DNA of 64,000 nucleotides, from the NCBI GenBank assembly GCA_910578405.1, contig CAJTQO010000004.1:68011-132010 (forward strand), written 5' to 3'. Each line of letters begins with the position of its first letter. Position 1 is the stretch's first letter. The notes under the pieces were generated by a model. The model ran no database searches and was not told the DNA's origin. It was given only the letters and a program-made list of their open reading frames with translations. Position numbers and translations under genes: made by a program. The stretch comes from an uncultured Lachnospiraceae bacterium. Its GTDB lineage: Bacteria > Bacillota > Clostridia > Lachnospirales > Lachnospiraceae. Below, in pieces: positions 1 to 9,538 of this stretch.

Positions 1-664
<664 letters not shown>

Positions 665-669
665 TTAAT

Positions 670-696
670 AGTATAATGTGGAAATAGGGATGTCAA
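670..696 (-). promoter_or_regulatory. promoter of the arabinofuranosidase gene
   Basis: Reading leftward, TTGACA (696-691) and TATACT (675-670) are separated by 15 bases, which is slightly short. The site lies about 60 bases before the start codon. It is a sequence match only. Confidence 0.5.
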
Positions 697-750
697 TAGA
701 GAAAACTATGTGCAAGCATAGGAAGAAAATGATATGCGTTTAGAAAGCGT

Positions 751-779
751 TTTTCAAACATGATGCGGTATGATATAAT
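751..779 (+). promoter_or_regulatory. candidate promoter of the DUF885 lipoprotein gene
   Basis: TATAAT lies at 774-779, with a weak -35 (TTTTCA, 751-756) 17 bases upstream. It is about 75 bases before the start at 853. Confidence 0.45.
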
Positions 780-852
780 GGAATTAAAGTGATGATTTTG
801 TAAACACAAGGGGCGTATGCAGAGGCACGAAAGAAAGGATGGAGGCGCTGGA

Positions 853-2634
853 ATGAAGATAGGGAAGCGTTGGAAAGGCAGGATGTTTGCATCAGGCATG
901 GCGGTATGCCTTGCCATGGCAGGGTGCGGTTGGGCCGATATGCCCTGGAACGGGCAGAGAGCGGCAAGGGAGCGGCAGAAATTTGACGAGATGGCGGAGC
1001 GTTTGTTTTTGGAGGAAATTACAAGCAATACGATGAACCTTCATTTTCTGCTGGCAGATCCGGAGGCTTATGGGATTGAAGAGTATGAGGTGACGCTTGG
1101 CAGCTATACGTTGGAGGAGGTGGAGGAATCCCTGGAGGAGATGGGGCAGGTGAAGGAGGAACTGGAGGGGATGGAATACAGGTTCCTGACAAAAGAGCAG
1201 CAGATTACTTATGAGACGCTGGACTATTATCTGGATACGGAGCTTGGCGGAGAAGATTTCCTTTTGTATGCCAATCCACTTTCGCCCACCATTGGCGCCC
1301 AGGTGGAATTGCCGTTGACTTTTGCGGACTATAATTTTTATGACAAGCGGGATGTGGAGGATTACCTGGAACTGCTTTCCCAGATTGATGCTTATTACGG
1401 GCAGATTATGGATTATGAACGGATGAAGTCCAAGGAGGGTCTGTTTATGTCAGATAGGACGGCGGACAAGGTAATTGAGTCGTGCAGAGGTTATCTGACG
1501 GCGCCAAAGGACAGTTTCCTGACCGAGACTTTTGCGGAAAGGCTGGATGGAGTGGAAGGGCTGTCGTCAGAGGAAAAAGAGGCGTACAAGGCGAAGCATT
1601 TGGAGATTATGGAGCAAGATTTTATTCCGGCATACGAAGATTTAATGGAGGGGCTGGAAGAACTGAAGGGGACAGGGGTGAATGAGCAGGGGCTGTACTA
1701 TTTTCCGAAAGGGAAAGAGTATTACCAATACTTGCTTAGCACAACGGCAGGCGTAAACTATAAGGATATGGGGAAGCTGGAAAAGGAAATCCTGGATAGG
1801 GTCAACGGGGAACTGAGGGAGATGAAGGAATTGCTTATGGAAAACCCGGAGATTTTGGACGGGTTGGGAAACTATGCGTTTGCGCTTTCAGATCCGGATG
1901 AGATTTTAACTGACCTGCAACGGCAGATTCAAGGCAGATTCCCGGAGATACCGCAGGCAAACTATCGTTTAAAATATGTGCCGGAAGCTTTGGAGGATGC
2001 TTTTAGCCCTGCCGCCTGCCTGCCGCCTCCGCTGGACCGCCCGGAGGAGAACGTAATTTACATCAATGGAGCGGAAGATTATGAAAACTATGATATGTAT
2101 ACACTGTTGGCTCATGAGGGATATCCGGGGCATCTGTATCAGAATATCTATTTCCATGAAAGCGGTGTGTCCAATTTGAGGAACTTATTAAAATATACAA
2201 GCTATTCAGAAGGCTGGGCGACTTATGTGGAGTATCTGGCCTATGGGTTTGACAATGGCCTTACCCAGGGAACCGGGGCGCTGTTAGCCAAGGATTCTTC
2301 CATAAATATGGGCATTACTGCACTGTTGGATTTATATATCCATTATTATGGGTGGGATGTGGAAACGACAGCGGAGTACCTGGCAGAAACTATGAGGATT
2401 GAAGAGAGGGAAATGGTGGAGGAGGCTTACCAGCAGATTGTGGATAATCCGGGAAATTATATGAAGTATTATCTGGGCTATCTGAAGATTGCCGATATGC
2501 GCAAGGAAGCGGAGAAAAAATTGGGCAGTGGGTTTCAGGAAGTGGAATTTCACAAATTCCTTTTGGATATGGGGCCTGCGCCGTTTTCCGTTATTGAGAA
2601 GTATTTTGAAGAAGATTATTTGGGAGGGAGGTGA
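853..2634 (+). CDS. DUF885 family zinc metallopeptidase-like lipoprotein
   Basis: This 593-residue protein has a lipoprotein signal (KIGKRWKGRMF, a hydrophobic stretch, then lipobox LAMAGC), so it should be anchored on the outer face of the membrane. The zinc motif HEGYPGH begins near residue 421 and SEGWATY follows with its Glu near residue 453. That arrangement is typical of DUF885 proteins, which are related to M32/M3-type metallopeptidases. The ATG at 853 is preferred over an in-frame start at 817 because GGAGG at 841-845 precedes it and the signal peptide then begins correctly. The substrate is unknown; peptide processing at the cell surface is inferred from the family. Confidence 0.85.
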   Translation: MKIGKRWKGRMFASGMAVCLAMAGCGWADMPWNGQRAARERQKFDEMAERLFLEEITSNTMNLHFLLADPEAYGIEEYEVTLGSYTLEEVEESLEEMGQVKEELEGMEYRFLTKEQQITYETLDYYLDTELGGEDFLLYANPLSPTIGAQVELPLTFADYNFYDKRDVEDYLELLSQIDAYYGQIMDYERMKSKEGLFMSDRTADKVIESCRGYLTAPKDSFLTETFAERLDGVEGLSSEEKEAYKAKHLEIMEQDFIPAYEDLMEGLEELKGTGVNEQGLYYFPKGKEYYQYLLSTTAGVNYKDMGKLEKEILDRVNGELREMKELLMENPEILDGLGNYAFALSDPDEILTDLQRQIQGRFPEIPQANYRLKYVPEALEDAFSPAACLPPPLDRPEENVIYINGAEDYENYDMYTLLAHEGYPGHLYQNIYFHESGVSNLRNLLKYTSYSEGWATYVEYLAYGFDNGLTQGTGALLAKDSSINMGITALLDLYIHYYGWDVETTAEYLAETMRIEEREMVEEAYQQIVDNPGNYMKYYLGYLKIADMRKEAEKKLGSGFQEVEFHKFLLDMGPAPFSVIEKYFEEDYLGGR

Positions 2635-2697
2635 TTGTTTCACTAAGCGCAACGGCATGGATGGAAAGTTTGGGGGGAGGGGTGTTGACAGGACAAC

Positions 2698-2733
2698 AAA
2701 AAAGATTTCCCTATTTAATATAGAAGAAATCTT
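2698..2733 (-). terminator. terminator, probably the original tRNA-Pro terminator
   Basis: On the minus strand, AAGATTTC (2733-2726) pairs with GAAATCTT (2709-2702) and runs into a T tract (2703-2698). It sits about 45 bases beyond the 3' end of the stranded tRNA-Pro half and probably ended the intact host tRNA transcript. Confidence 0.6.
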
Positions 2734-2778
2734 AATAAATATAATATCTGTAACCCTTTATCCAAACTAAAAATAAAA

Positions 2779-2821
2779 TCGGCGTGACAGGATTTGAACC
2801 TGCGACTTCTACGTCCCGAAC
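2779..2821 (-). pseudogene. tRNA-Pro(CGG) 3' half, stranded at the left end of the element
   Basis: These 43 bases are identical to the 3' half of the complete tRNA-Pro at 14568-14641, from the anticodon loop to the discriminator base. The match stops at 2821, and the next bases (AAAGTGCCCGC) are element sequence. With no 5' half beside it, this copy cannot make a tRNA. Together with 14670-14711 it rebuilds one complete tRNA-Pro gene, overlapping by 11 bases. Confidence 0.85.
2811..2821. other. left attachment core
   Basis: ACGTCCCGAAC is shared with 14670-14680. The outer flank is the tRNA 3' half. The inner flank is AAAGTGC, which forms an imperfect inverted repeat (6 of 7) with GCACCTT at the inner side of the right core. 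This is the expected form of integrase core-binding sites in attP. Confidence 0.65.
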
Positions 2822-2940
2822 AAAGTGCCCGCACCTAAAAAGCACCTATACGTCCATTTTCCCCCATGGTATACATCTATATACCCTTGGACACGTCTAC
2901 TTTTACCTTGTCCACACCTATATCTGGCACTTTTTCAAAC

Positions 2941-2960
2941 TTTTGTTGGAACTTTGTTGG
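2941..2960 (+). repeat. left arm-type integrase site candidate
   Basis: TTTTGTTGGAACTTTGTTGG occurs here and again, identical and in the same orientation, at 14413-14432. Each copy contains two direct TTTGTTGG units. Paired direct repeats just inside both ends are typical arm-type sites of Tn916-like tyrosine integrases. That function is inferred. Confidence 0.6.
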
Positions 2961-3075
2961 CCCTCGCCAAAAATTATTGCATATCTTAGACTTCATGCGC
3001 TGGCTGTTGCCTTTGTCAATGTTTACTTATTTTAAATACTGTAGCATAGAACCGGCACGAAATCAACACAAAAAT

Positions 3076-3108
3076 AAGGGGGATATCCTTTATATCAGAT
3101 ACCCCCTT
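3076..3108 (-). terminator. terminator of the integrase gene
   Basis: On the minus strand, AAGGGGGTATC pairs with GATATCCCCCTT and is followed by ATTTTTG. It begins just past the integrase stop codon. Confidence 0.75.
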
Positions 3109-3113
3109 ACAGC

Positions 3114-4313
3114 TTATCCAAATGATTTATCAGCTATTTTCCCCTGCTTGTTTTTCCATTTCTTACTGACATGATTGTAAATATTTGCCGTCACTGTAAT
3201 ATCACTATGTCCTAACCAGTTCTGAACCTTGCCCAGTTCCCAACCATCCTCAAACAGGATAGCACAACAACTGTGCCTTAAACCATGCACTGTCAAATCT
3301 TCCGGCACGCATCCGCACCTTATCACTGCTTTCTTGAATGTTTTTGTTATGTAGTCCGGGCTGTATGTCCTCCCGTCATCCCATTTAAACACATATCCAT
3401 CCTTGGAATAGATGCCCAGTTCTTTCTGATGCTCCATGACATCCAGAAGGTCACCTTTTACGCTTTCCAGCAGTGGAAGATAACGGTGTGAACTTTTTGT
3501 CTTTACATTGTCACGTCCAATGTCTCCCTGTTCTACCCTCACGATTGTATGGTTGATTATGATTTCCTCCTTTTCAAAATCTATCGCACTCCACTTTAGA
3601 CCCAACAGCTCGGAACGTCTGAACCCGTAGCAGATGCCTACTTTTGTAATACAGTAGAGTTTTTCAAAAACAGGCACGGTTCTGACATAATTTAGAAATG
3701 CTTTCGACTGTTCCTTATCCATATAGGCAATCTCTTCCGTATTATCTTCTTTCACCCTCGGCACCTTTACCTTATCTGCCGGATTTATCATAATAACACC
3801 CTGTACCACTGCATCATTCAGAAAACCCTTTATCAAGGTCAGCTGGTCTCTTACTGTCCGTCTGCTCAAACCAGTCGGAGTATTTTCACTATAAATATTC
3901 CTGCGTCCGTTTGCCAAAGCCCATTCGCAATAATTAAGCAGGTCTTTCGCTTCTAATTCCTCAATCTTGATATCTTTCTCACGGAAATACTCTATGATTG
4001 TCTTGCCTCGGTTCTTATATCCCCATGCCGTAGTACTCTCTATCTGAGCCGACTTATAATCAATCCACCTTTCCAAACAGTCCGCAAATGAATGTGATTC
4101 CTTTTTCCGAGCCAACTGTTCAAGTTCCTTTTCTTTCTCCTGCACAAGCTGGTCTTTTATCTTTTCCGCTTCCCTCTTTTTATGTGAGGTCACTGAAATT
4201 CCTGTTGACTTCGTATCCTGTTGGCGGTATCCGCCGACATAATAACTGATAACCGCATAATATCTTCCTTTCCTTTCGATAAGGCATCCTCTTACACTCT
4301 TATTGTCCGACAT
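3114..4313 (-). CDS. int: tyrosine recombinase / integrase
   Basis: This 399-residue protein is a site-specific tyrosine recombinase of the Tn916/phage integrase type. An N-terminal arm-binding-like domain (about 1-70) is followed by a core-binding SAM-like domain (about 75-180) and the catalytic domain (about 195-390). Catalytic residues can be seen: Arg232 in FRRSELLGLKW, His343 and Arg346 in HGLRH, His369 in LGHS, and nucleophile Tyr379 in NIYNH. The ATG at 4313 follows AGGAGG. The gene stops about 290 bp inside the left junction, the usual place for the enzyme that inserts and excises its own element. It appears intact. Confidence 0.95.
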   Translation of the reverse strand: MSDNKSVRGCLIERKGRYYAVISYYVGGYRQQDTKSTGISVTSHKKREAEKIKDQLVQEKEKELEQLARKKESHSFADCLERWIDYKSAQIESTTAWGYKNRGKTIIEYFREKDIKIEELEAKDLLNYCEWALANGRRNIYSENTPTGLSRRTVRDQLTLIKGFLNDAVVQGVIMINPADKVKVPRVKEDNTEEIAYMDKEQSKAFLNYVRTVPVFEKLYCITKVGICYGFRRSELLGLKWSAIDFEKEEIIINHTIVRVEQGDIGRDNVKTKSSHRYLPLLESVKGDLLDVMEHQKELGIYSKDGYVFKWDDGRTYSPDYITKTFKKAVIRCGCVPEDLTVHGLRHSCCAILFEDGWELGKVQNWLGHSDITVTANIYNHVSKKWKNKQGKIADKSFG

Positions 4314-4403
4314 AGATTTTTCCTCCTGTTCTATTTTGTCTGGGGATGGTAACGCCGACCATCCCCATTTGTCAAGACTGAAATTGACTGTTGCCTAAGA
4401 AAA

Positions 4404-5558
4404 TTATTTATTTGTCCTTTGCAGTCTCTTCTTTGCAAGGTAATCCAGTTTCAGGATACAGTAGCACCATTGGGTATAAGTTTTTGGGAAAAATTCCCCA
4501 TACGGCTTGAATCTGATACAAGTCTGATATCCTTCCGACGAATCTGTAAGGTACAGAAAACGATATTCCTTCAGCTTTTTTAACAGTTCGTTCTTCTTTA
4601 TGTTTAAATCTTCAGCCAATGTATCTATGTGATTTTTGTCAAGCGTATAATATGCCTCGTGTTCGTCTACGATATCCAGATGCCTGTCCTTGATAATCTG
4701 GATGACTTTTGAATATAGTTTCTTTGGCTGCTCCAGCAATGGAAGTTTGTTTTCAAAGGGCAGTTTCGCAAACTCTGATGTAAATAGCTTTAATATCGAC
4801 ACCATATCCAAGCCTTCATTTAGATATAAAAGCTTGTTATAATAATCTTTTGTGGTCTCTATGATAAATTTTTCCACGTCTGCCCTTAACGCCCTGTTGG
4901 TCATATTTTCTGGTACAAAACGGCATCCTGCCGCAAGCATCAGGTCTGCCTTGTTTATTCTCATTTGCGGCGAAAATGTTCCATCTTTATATTGCTGATG
5001 ATATATAAGGTTGCATCCTGTTTTCGGCTCCGTAAGGAGTTTGCCCCAAAATATATGTCCTGTATCTGTTATGAAGCCTTTCATTCCAAACGTGGGGGTA
5101 AATAATCCACATTCTGTAATATCCGCCAGTTCGACCGGAGGTTCTTCTATCCCTTCGCGTTCGTCTTGTGGAATTTCTGACATTGCATCTTCCGACGGTT
5201 CAATTATGCCCACAACCTCAATCTTGGTCTGTGCATTATTTCCTTCCACGACAGCCTGCTCATTTTGGGGAATAATTTCTGCAAGGTCGTCAAAAGGTAC
5301 TTCCCCTAATGTTCCAACGCCGTCCATATTATTGTTAGTCTCGTTCATCATATCTGTTGCCTCCACATTATTATTATTTGTGCTGTCTGTCATAGCCTCT
5401 GCCTCCGTATTATTGTTTGTGTTGTCTGTCATAGCTGTTACCTCCGTATTATTGTTGTTTTCCATAGTGTTTGCCTCCTTCTCAAAATTTTTGATGGCAT
5501 TATCCATCATTGCATTTACCTCCTGCGCATATTTTTCAATATTGAAATCTTCTCCCAT
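4404..5558 (-). CDS. element protein with Asn/Thr-rich N-terminal repeats, unknown function
   Basis: I do not recognise this 384-residue protein. Residues 30-75 are low complexity, with about four degenerate copies of a unit like TNNNTEAEAMTD coded by a matching DNA repeat. An acidic linker runs to about 150. A folded C-terminal part follows, whose last 110 residues look helical and end very basic (YLAKKRLQRTNK). A stretch near residue 320 (EDLNIKKNELLKKLKEY) resembles a winged-helix recognition region. It lies 90 bp upstream of int on the same strand. A role in element replication or regulation is only a guess. Confidence 0.75.
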   Translation of the reverse strand: MGEDFNIEKYAQEVNAMMDNAIKNFEKEANTMENNNNTEVTAMTDNTNNNTEAEAMTDSTNNNNVEATDMMNETNNNMDGVGTLGEVPFDDLAEIIPQNEQAVVEGNNAQTKIEVVGIIEPSEDAMSEIPQDEREGIEEPPVELADITECGLFTPTFGMKGFITDTGHIFWGKLLTEPKTGCNLIYHQQYKDGTFSPQMRINKADLMLAAGCRFVPENMTNRALRADVEKFIIETTKDYYNKLLYLNEGLDMVSILKLFTSEFAKLPFENKLPLLEQPKKLYSKVIQIIKDRHLDIVDEHEAYYTLDKNHIDTLAEDLNIKKNELLKKLKEYRFLYLTDSSEGYQTCIRFKPYGEFFPKTYTQWCYCILKLDYLAKKRLQRTNK

Positions 5559-5986
5559 AACGTATATCCTTTCTATGATGGCCTTGGTTTCCTGTTCTAC
5601 AGTTGATTATTTTTGGGCAGACTCCACCTATACTGCGCTTGATAGATGGACGGACTCCCCCTCCGACTTCTGGTTATTAGTTCCATATGTACACATACTG
5701 CCACTTTCCGGCGCAGTTCAGAAAATTTGACCGTATGATATTTTCAAGGAACTCTGCATTTTCATCCTTTCTTTAAGTATTTAATCATTTTTGATTATGT
5801 GCTTATTCTAGCATACGTTTTTTGCGATGTGTCTACACACAAAAAGATATATATATTGAATTTTAAATGAATTATTTTGCTAAAATATACTGCTATATTT
5901 ATTTTGTGAACCACTATATGAATTGGATGTATTGCTATTAAAAAAAACAGACATACATAAATTGTATGTCCGCCAGATTTTTCTGT
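5559..5986. other. AT-rich spacer, probable promoter region of the 4404-5558 gene
   Basis: No convincing gene lies here. Visible features are a -10-like TAGAAT on the minus strand (5810-5805), the small palindrome TAATCATTTTTGATTA at 5782-5797, and two very short minus-strand reading frames of 13 and 22 codons. Confidence 0.4.
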
Positions 5987-6691
5987 TTAATTTGTTTGTT
6001 CCAATTCTCTGCACTCAAGATAAGATTTCAAATATCTGCAATGCTTTTCCAACAAATACAGATATTCTTTTAACATCTCTGGATCGTCTGCAAACTCCTT
6101 CCAATTGGATATTTTTAAAAGTTTCAAATCTTCCAGCAATTTATTCAGTATATCAGTTCCCTTGTACGCTATTCCATTCTCAAAAAAATAATATATTCGG
6201 TAGAGCGGTGCATCCATATCGTAGTGGCTTATAATATATTTCTTGCTTATGATTTTTTTCAGACAGTCCGCAACCTTTTTTTCACCTTCCTTTTTTTGGC
6301 TGGGTGTATTGACCAGCCAAACGGAAACGTCCTCGCCATAGTGTGTATAAAAGTAACATTTCCAGTCATCCCGTGTGATTCCATAAACTGGTATCAGTTC
6401 TCCCTCTTTTTTGAAATAGTCCGCACTGATATTAAAGCAATTTGCTATAGTCTTTGATTCGTCAGCAGTAAGCTCAAAATTTTCCCCTTTATACATTCTG
6501 GTGAAACGGTGTGCCGAGATGGATATGTATGTTTTGAGGTCAACCGATTTCTTGCGTTTGCCTTCGCCTTCCACCATAAATTGCTCTGCTTTCTTCATAT
6601 GGTAATACATGTGGCGTATGATAAACAGATTGACCCTTGTATTAAAGCCATCTTCTTTGCCTAGAATGTTTCTGCGTTCACTTTCTCCCAT
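5987..6691 (-). CDS. HTH-like element protein, unknown function
   Basis: This 234-residue protein has a possible XRE-like helix-turn-helix near residues 50-95 (SISAHRFTRMYKG, then a conserved-looking LTADESKTIANCFNIS helix pair). The rest matches no family I know. The C-terminal 60 residues are helical and charged. The start at 6691 follows a weak GGAAGG site, and an extended -10 (TGGTATAAT) lies about 50 bp upstream. A repeat of the TTGAAACAT family lies 33 bp further upstream. It may be an element regulator, but that rests on weak motif similarity. Confidence 0.65.
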   Translation of the reverse strand: MGESERRNILGKEDGFNTRVNLFIIRHMYYHMKKAEQFMVEGEGKRKKSVDLKTYISISAHRFTRMYKGENFELTADESKTIANCFNISADYFKKEGELIPVYGITRDDWKCYFYTHYGEDVSVWLVNTPSQKKEGEKKVADCLKKIISKKYIISHYDMDAPLYRIYYFFENGIAYKGTDILNKLLEDLKLLKISNWKEFADDPEMLKEYLYLLEKHCRYLKSYLECRELEQTN

Positions 6692-6742
6692 TTCCTATGT
6701 ATTCCTTCCTTGCATAATTTGTTATTTTTTATTTTATTGCAT

Positions 6743-6748
6743 ATTATA
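6743..6748 (-). promoter_or_regulatory. extended -10 of the HTH-like protein gene
   Basis: Reading leftward the sequence is TGGTATAAT, an extended -10 with no good -35. It lies about 50 bp before the start at 6691. The absence of a -35 fits a promoter needing an activator. Confidence 0.45.
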
Positions 6749-6780
6749 CCATTTCCAATCTGTTTCTTCTATATATAGAC

Positions 6781-6802
6781 TTGAAACATTTGAAACAAAC
6801 TG
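6781..6802 (+). repeat. TTGAAACAT-family repeat, copy 1
   Basis: This 22-base sequence (TTGAAACATTTGAAAC plus AAACTG) is identical to 9294-9315. It contains two TTGAAAC units spaced 9 bases apart. Confidence 0.7.
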
Positions 6803-7519
6803 ATTTCTGGTGGTCAATCTGTTTTTTTTCTTTCAGTCTCCCCCATGCAATATCGTTCTTCCAACAAGACACGGTTCTGCAACCATCCTAATTTATCAAC
6901 TGAACCCGATTAACACATATCATTGTACTTTTCTTTATCACTTAAATTTATTGTCGCTTTTATGCTGGCTCGGTCTGCAACCTATGTATTACATTTTGTT
7001 TTCTGTATTTCATAACAAGTATGCACTTTATATGTTGAAGTCAAAAAAGTGATGCGTCTATCATTGTCATTCGGAACAACCCTTTTTTCTGTTCGGGAAT
7101 TTGTACCAGATTTCCAAATCTACAATTTAATAAAATTTTATCAATACACCCGTTTAAAGACATTCCATCCTTTTATTTTCCCTAAACTCTTTGAAATCCT
7201 TATAAAATCAACTCTTTTTAAAATATTTTCTTTTCCCAGACCTTATTGAAAACTTACAATTCAAGGAATATTTACCAGAATCAATATACTATATTATAGA
7301 AACTTCAAAATTTTATATAAATCAGAAATACAAACTTGAGAAATCTGGATTGTATGCCCTGTCTGTATCTGTAACCGCTTTTCTGTTTTACTGTCTGCAA
7401 AGACTTTTAAACCTGTCTGTCGGAACTTTTCAATTTATCCTCCTGTCTTACTGCTCCTTAGTTGTATCAAAATAAACACAAAAAAAGACAGCCGCTTTTA
7501 AAGCAACTGCCTTTTAAAC

Positions 7520-7717
7520 TCATATGCTCTTGTTCAGTCTCTTTCTATATGTCTTGCATAGTTCGTCTGCCAGTTCCACATTATCGTTTAACTGGTTATC
7601 ATTCGGACATTCAACCAGTGCGACCTGTCTGCTCTCCCCAGTAGACGGTATGCAGATATAGACCGCTATGAGATTGTTGCTTATCTTTGGCACTACACGG
7701 ATATTCTTCCCAGCCAT
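7520..7717 (-). CDS. small element protein, 65 residues, unknown
   Basis: It is a small soluble protein (MAGKNIRVVPKISNN...) with no membrane segment, a mixed beta-like first half and a basic end (CKTYRKRLNKSI). GAGAGGG lies about 8 bases before the ATG. It is on the same strand as the other leftward element genes. No family is recognised. Confidence 0.55.
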   Translation of the reverse strand: MAGKNIRVVPKISNNLIAVYICIPSTGESRQVALVECPNDNQLNDNVELADELCKTYRKRLNKSI

Positions 7718-7826
7718 TGCTCAATCCCTCTCGTTTCTGTTAAATTTTTATAAGTTTCACTTCCTTATCAATCCCATGTATCTGTACATGACGACAATGA
7801 GATTTTCTATTGATGAAAAGTCATAT

Positions 7827-7870
7827 ATCAAAAATAGTTTATCCATTCTGCCGGATAAACCATTTTTGAT
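7827..7870. repeat. long near-perfect hairpin
   Basis: ATCAAAAATAGTTTATCC (7827-7844) and GGATAAACCATTTTTGAT (7853-7870) are inverted with one mismatch in 18 and an 8-base loop. There is no T tract for a classical terminator. It overlaps a 61-codon minus-strand frame (7942-7757) that I do not call a gene. Confidence 0.6.
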
Positions 7871-8006
7871 AATGCTGTTTATTCTTCTTCTTCTAATTCC
7901 TTTAGCGTCCATTTTGCTACCCACTTTACGAATGAATAGCACTGTTTACCTAAATAAACAATTCCACATAATGAAATGATTATCATTGTATGGATGGTTG
8001 TAAATG

Positions 8007-8216
8007 TCAGATAGTCCACCTGTCAAGCCCCCTTTCCTTAACCTCTATATATCTGTCCACTGTTTCCCTTGCCCCCATTAATGCGAACTTTTCATAATGA
8101 TATACATTGCTTTCTATGATGCCTGTACCGTCACTGGTAAAGATACAAAATACATATCCCTGTTCAATGTTGCTCCAATAAACCTTTATCTCATAACCTC
8201 GATACTGTTCAATCAT
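8007..8216 (-). CDS. small element protein, 69 residues, unknown
   Basis: It is a compact protein beginning MIEQYRGYEIKVYW, with alternating aromatic and charged residues suggesting a small beta-alpha fold. AGGGAG lies 3 to 4 bases before the ATG. It lies about 75 bp downstream of the 8292-8789 gene and is probably cotranscribed with it. No family is recognised. Confidence 0.6.
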   Translation of the reverse strand: MIEQYRGYEIKVYWSNIEQGYVFCIFTSDGTGIIESNVYHYEKFALMGARETVDRYIEVKERGLDRWTI

Positions 8217-8291
8217 TTCTCCCTGTACCTCTCTGAAATCTCTCCAGAACCTCTTTAAACCCTTTTATGCCCTATCCTCAAAAGAGGAGGC

Positions 8292-8789
8292 TTACGCCCC
8301 CTCTTTTACTTCTTCCTCATTACTGATTATCTCCACACCCCCACATGCAACAAGCTTATTCTTTTCAAGCTTTACGCCTGCCACCGGAACGCCCAGTTCC
8401 AACATCATTTTCAACTTATCCTCGGTATATTCCATCCTTGCATGGCGGGCATTCACTGTCTCAAAAACTTTCTTCTTGTCACCACTGACCGCTACAACAA
8501 TAAGTTCCATGTTCATATCAGAACCATCATCCTCATTCATCCATGACAGACTGTTCACGCCGGTTTTCAACTGCAAGTTGCTCATGTTAAAGCCTTCAGT
8601 ATCCAGTTTAAGGACTTCTTTCCCGTCTTCTTCCCCAAGAACAAAGCCATAAACCTTTTCCTTGTTTTTCAGTTTTGTAATGACCTGTTTTTCCGTCATG
8701 CCTACAAATCCTCTGGTTTTGCTGTCGTAGAAGTCATAGCCAATCAGCCGCTGTCCTAAAAAGTTACCGTTTGTCAAATACATACACAT
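8292..8789 (-). CDS. element protein, 165 residues, unknown
   Basis: It begins MCMYLTNGNFLGQRLIGYDFYD and looks like a mixed alpha/beta cytoplasmic protein with an acidic end (SNEEEVKEGA). The ATG at 8789 is preferred over one at 8822 because AAAGAAAGAGG lies at the right distance before it. Two proteins (8007-8216 and this) form a small leftward cluster. No function can be assigned. Confidence 0.65.
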   Translation of the reverse strand: MCMYLTNGNFLGQRLIGYDFYDSKTRGFVGMTEKQVITKLKNKEKVYGFVLGEEDGKEVLKLDTEGFNMSNLQLKTGVNSLSWMNEDDGSDMNMELIVVAVSGDKKKVFETVNARHARMEYTEDKLKMMLELGVPVAGVKLEKNKLVACGGVEIISNEEEVKEGA

Positions 8790-9349
8790 AATGTCTACCT
8801 CTTTCTTTCCGTGCCTCAGCACTAACTTTATTTAACTTATACATATATCCTAACGCTGAAACATTTATGTGCATAGACGTGATAGTGCAAGGAAATAAAC
8901 CATTATGTAACATATATTTTTAGGGAGATTGACGCAAAAAGAATGATTTATACAACTTTGTCAAATCTCCAACAGCATTTAATCTGATGTCTGAAACAGC
9001 ATTTTTATTACTATGAAATACTCACCACAAACAAACTCAATCAGATAATGCAGGAAAATAGCCACTGTATACTGATAAGCCAGTAATTTCTATCAACTTG
9101 TTCAACTCAATTTTTCATAATGCAATACTTGTTTTAATATGTACATTGTTTCCAATATTCTTAAAGAAGAAATTTTGACAGGTCTTTTAAACTCATTCAT
9201 GGATAGTGATTTTTATATACTGTATTGATTTATGTATCATATATCCATTTTTAACAGGTCTGATTTATATGTTGCAGAAATATGCTTTAAAAATTGAAAC
9301 ATTTGAAACAAACTGTCTGTACTGTATAATCGTCGACTCGATTTTTTAA
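8790..9349. other. AT-rich spacer upstream of the toxin locus
   Basis: No gene is supported in this stretch. It contains a single TGAAACATTT motif near 8857 and the repeat at 9294-9315. Confidence 0.4.
9294..9315 (+). repeat. TTGAAACAT-family repeat, copy 2
   Basis: It is identical over 22 bases to 6781-6802 and lies 34 bp upstream of the -35 of the toxin promoter. Confidence 0.7.
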
Positions 9350-9378
9350 TTGAGAAATATGTGTATTTATGTTATAAT
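9350..9378 (+). promoter_or_regulatory. toxin mRNA promoter
   Basis: TTGAGA (9350-9355) and TATAAT (9373-9378) are spaced by 17 bases. The predicted transcript has a leader of about 75 bases before the toxin start. Confidence 0.75.
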
Positions 9379-9457
9379 AGGATTGTATAACTGAACAGAA
9401 AGCAGGATGCGATTTTCTGATAGATGCCCTCTAGTCTTACGAAAGAGGGTGGTGCCC

Positions 9458-9538
9458 ATGAGCGTGATGGAAGTTTTGACATTATTGCTTGTTATTTTTG
9501 CGGCTCTGTCTTACATAGACAATCATAAAAAGAAATAG
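9458..9538 (+). CDS. type I toxin-like membrane peptide, 26 residues
   Basis: The peptide begins MSVMEVLTLLL, has a single hydrophobic helix of about 16 residues, and ends in a basic tail (DNHKKK). This is the form of the small holin-like toxins of Firmicutes type I systems (TxpA/BsrG type). AGAGGG at 9444-9449 is the ribosome site, and it can pair with CCCTCT at 9427-9432, which would hide it. The gene has its own promoter and a terminator directly after the stop, and an antisense RNA overlaps its 3' end. It is too short to be found by length-limited gene callers. The assignment rests on architecture and composition, not on a database match. Confidence 0.75.
   Translation: MSVMEVLTLLLVIFAALSYIDNHKKK

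Larger units (their letters stand above)
6692..7519. other. 828-bp AT-rich spacer inside the element
   Basis: Open frames here lack ribosome sites and look random. It contains the extended -10 for the 5987-6691 gene and the 6781-6802 repeat. On the minus strand, an AGGAGG near 7440 precedes a frame opening with ATT (about 46 codons), which I cannot support as a gene. Confidence 0.4.

Noticed and set aside
2784..3174. Rightward open frames across the left end of the element
   Set aside because: They cross the attachment core and int terminator, lack ribosome sites and look random.
5011..5730. 239-codon frame opposite the Asn-rich protein gene
   Set aside because: It is a shadow of the low-complexity DNA on the other strand. 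It has no start signals.
7757..7942. 61-codon leftward frame
   Set aside because: It contains the hairpin at 7827-7870, has no ribosome site and no convincing protein features.
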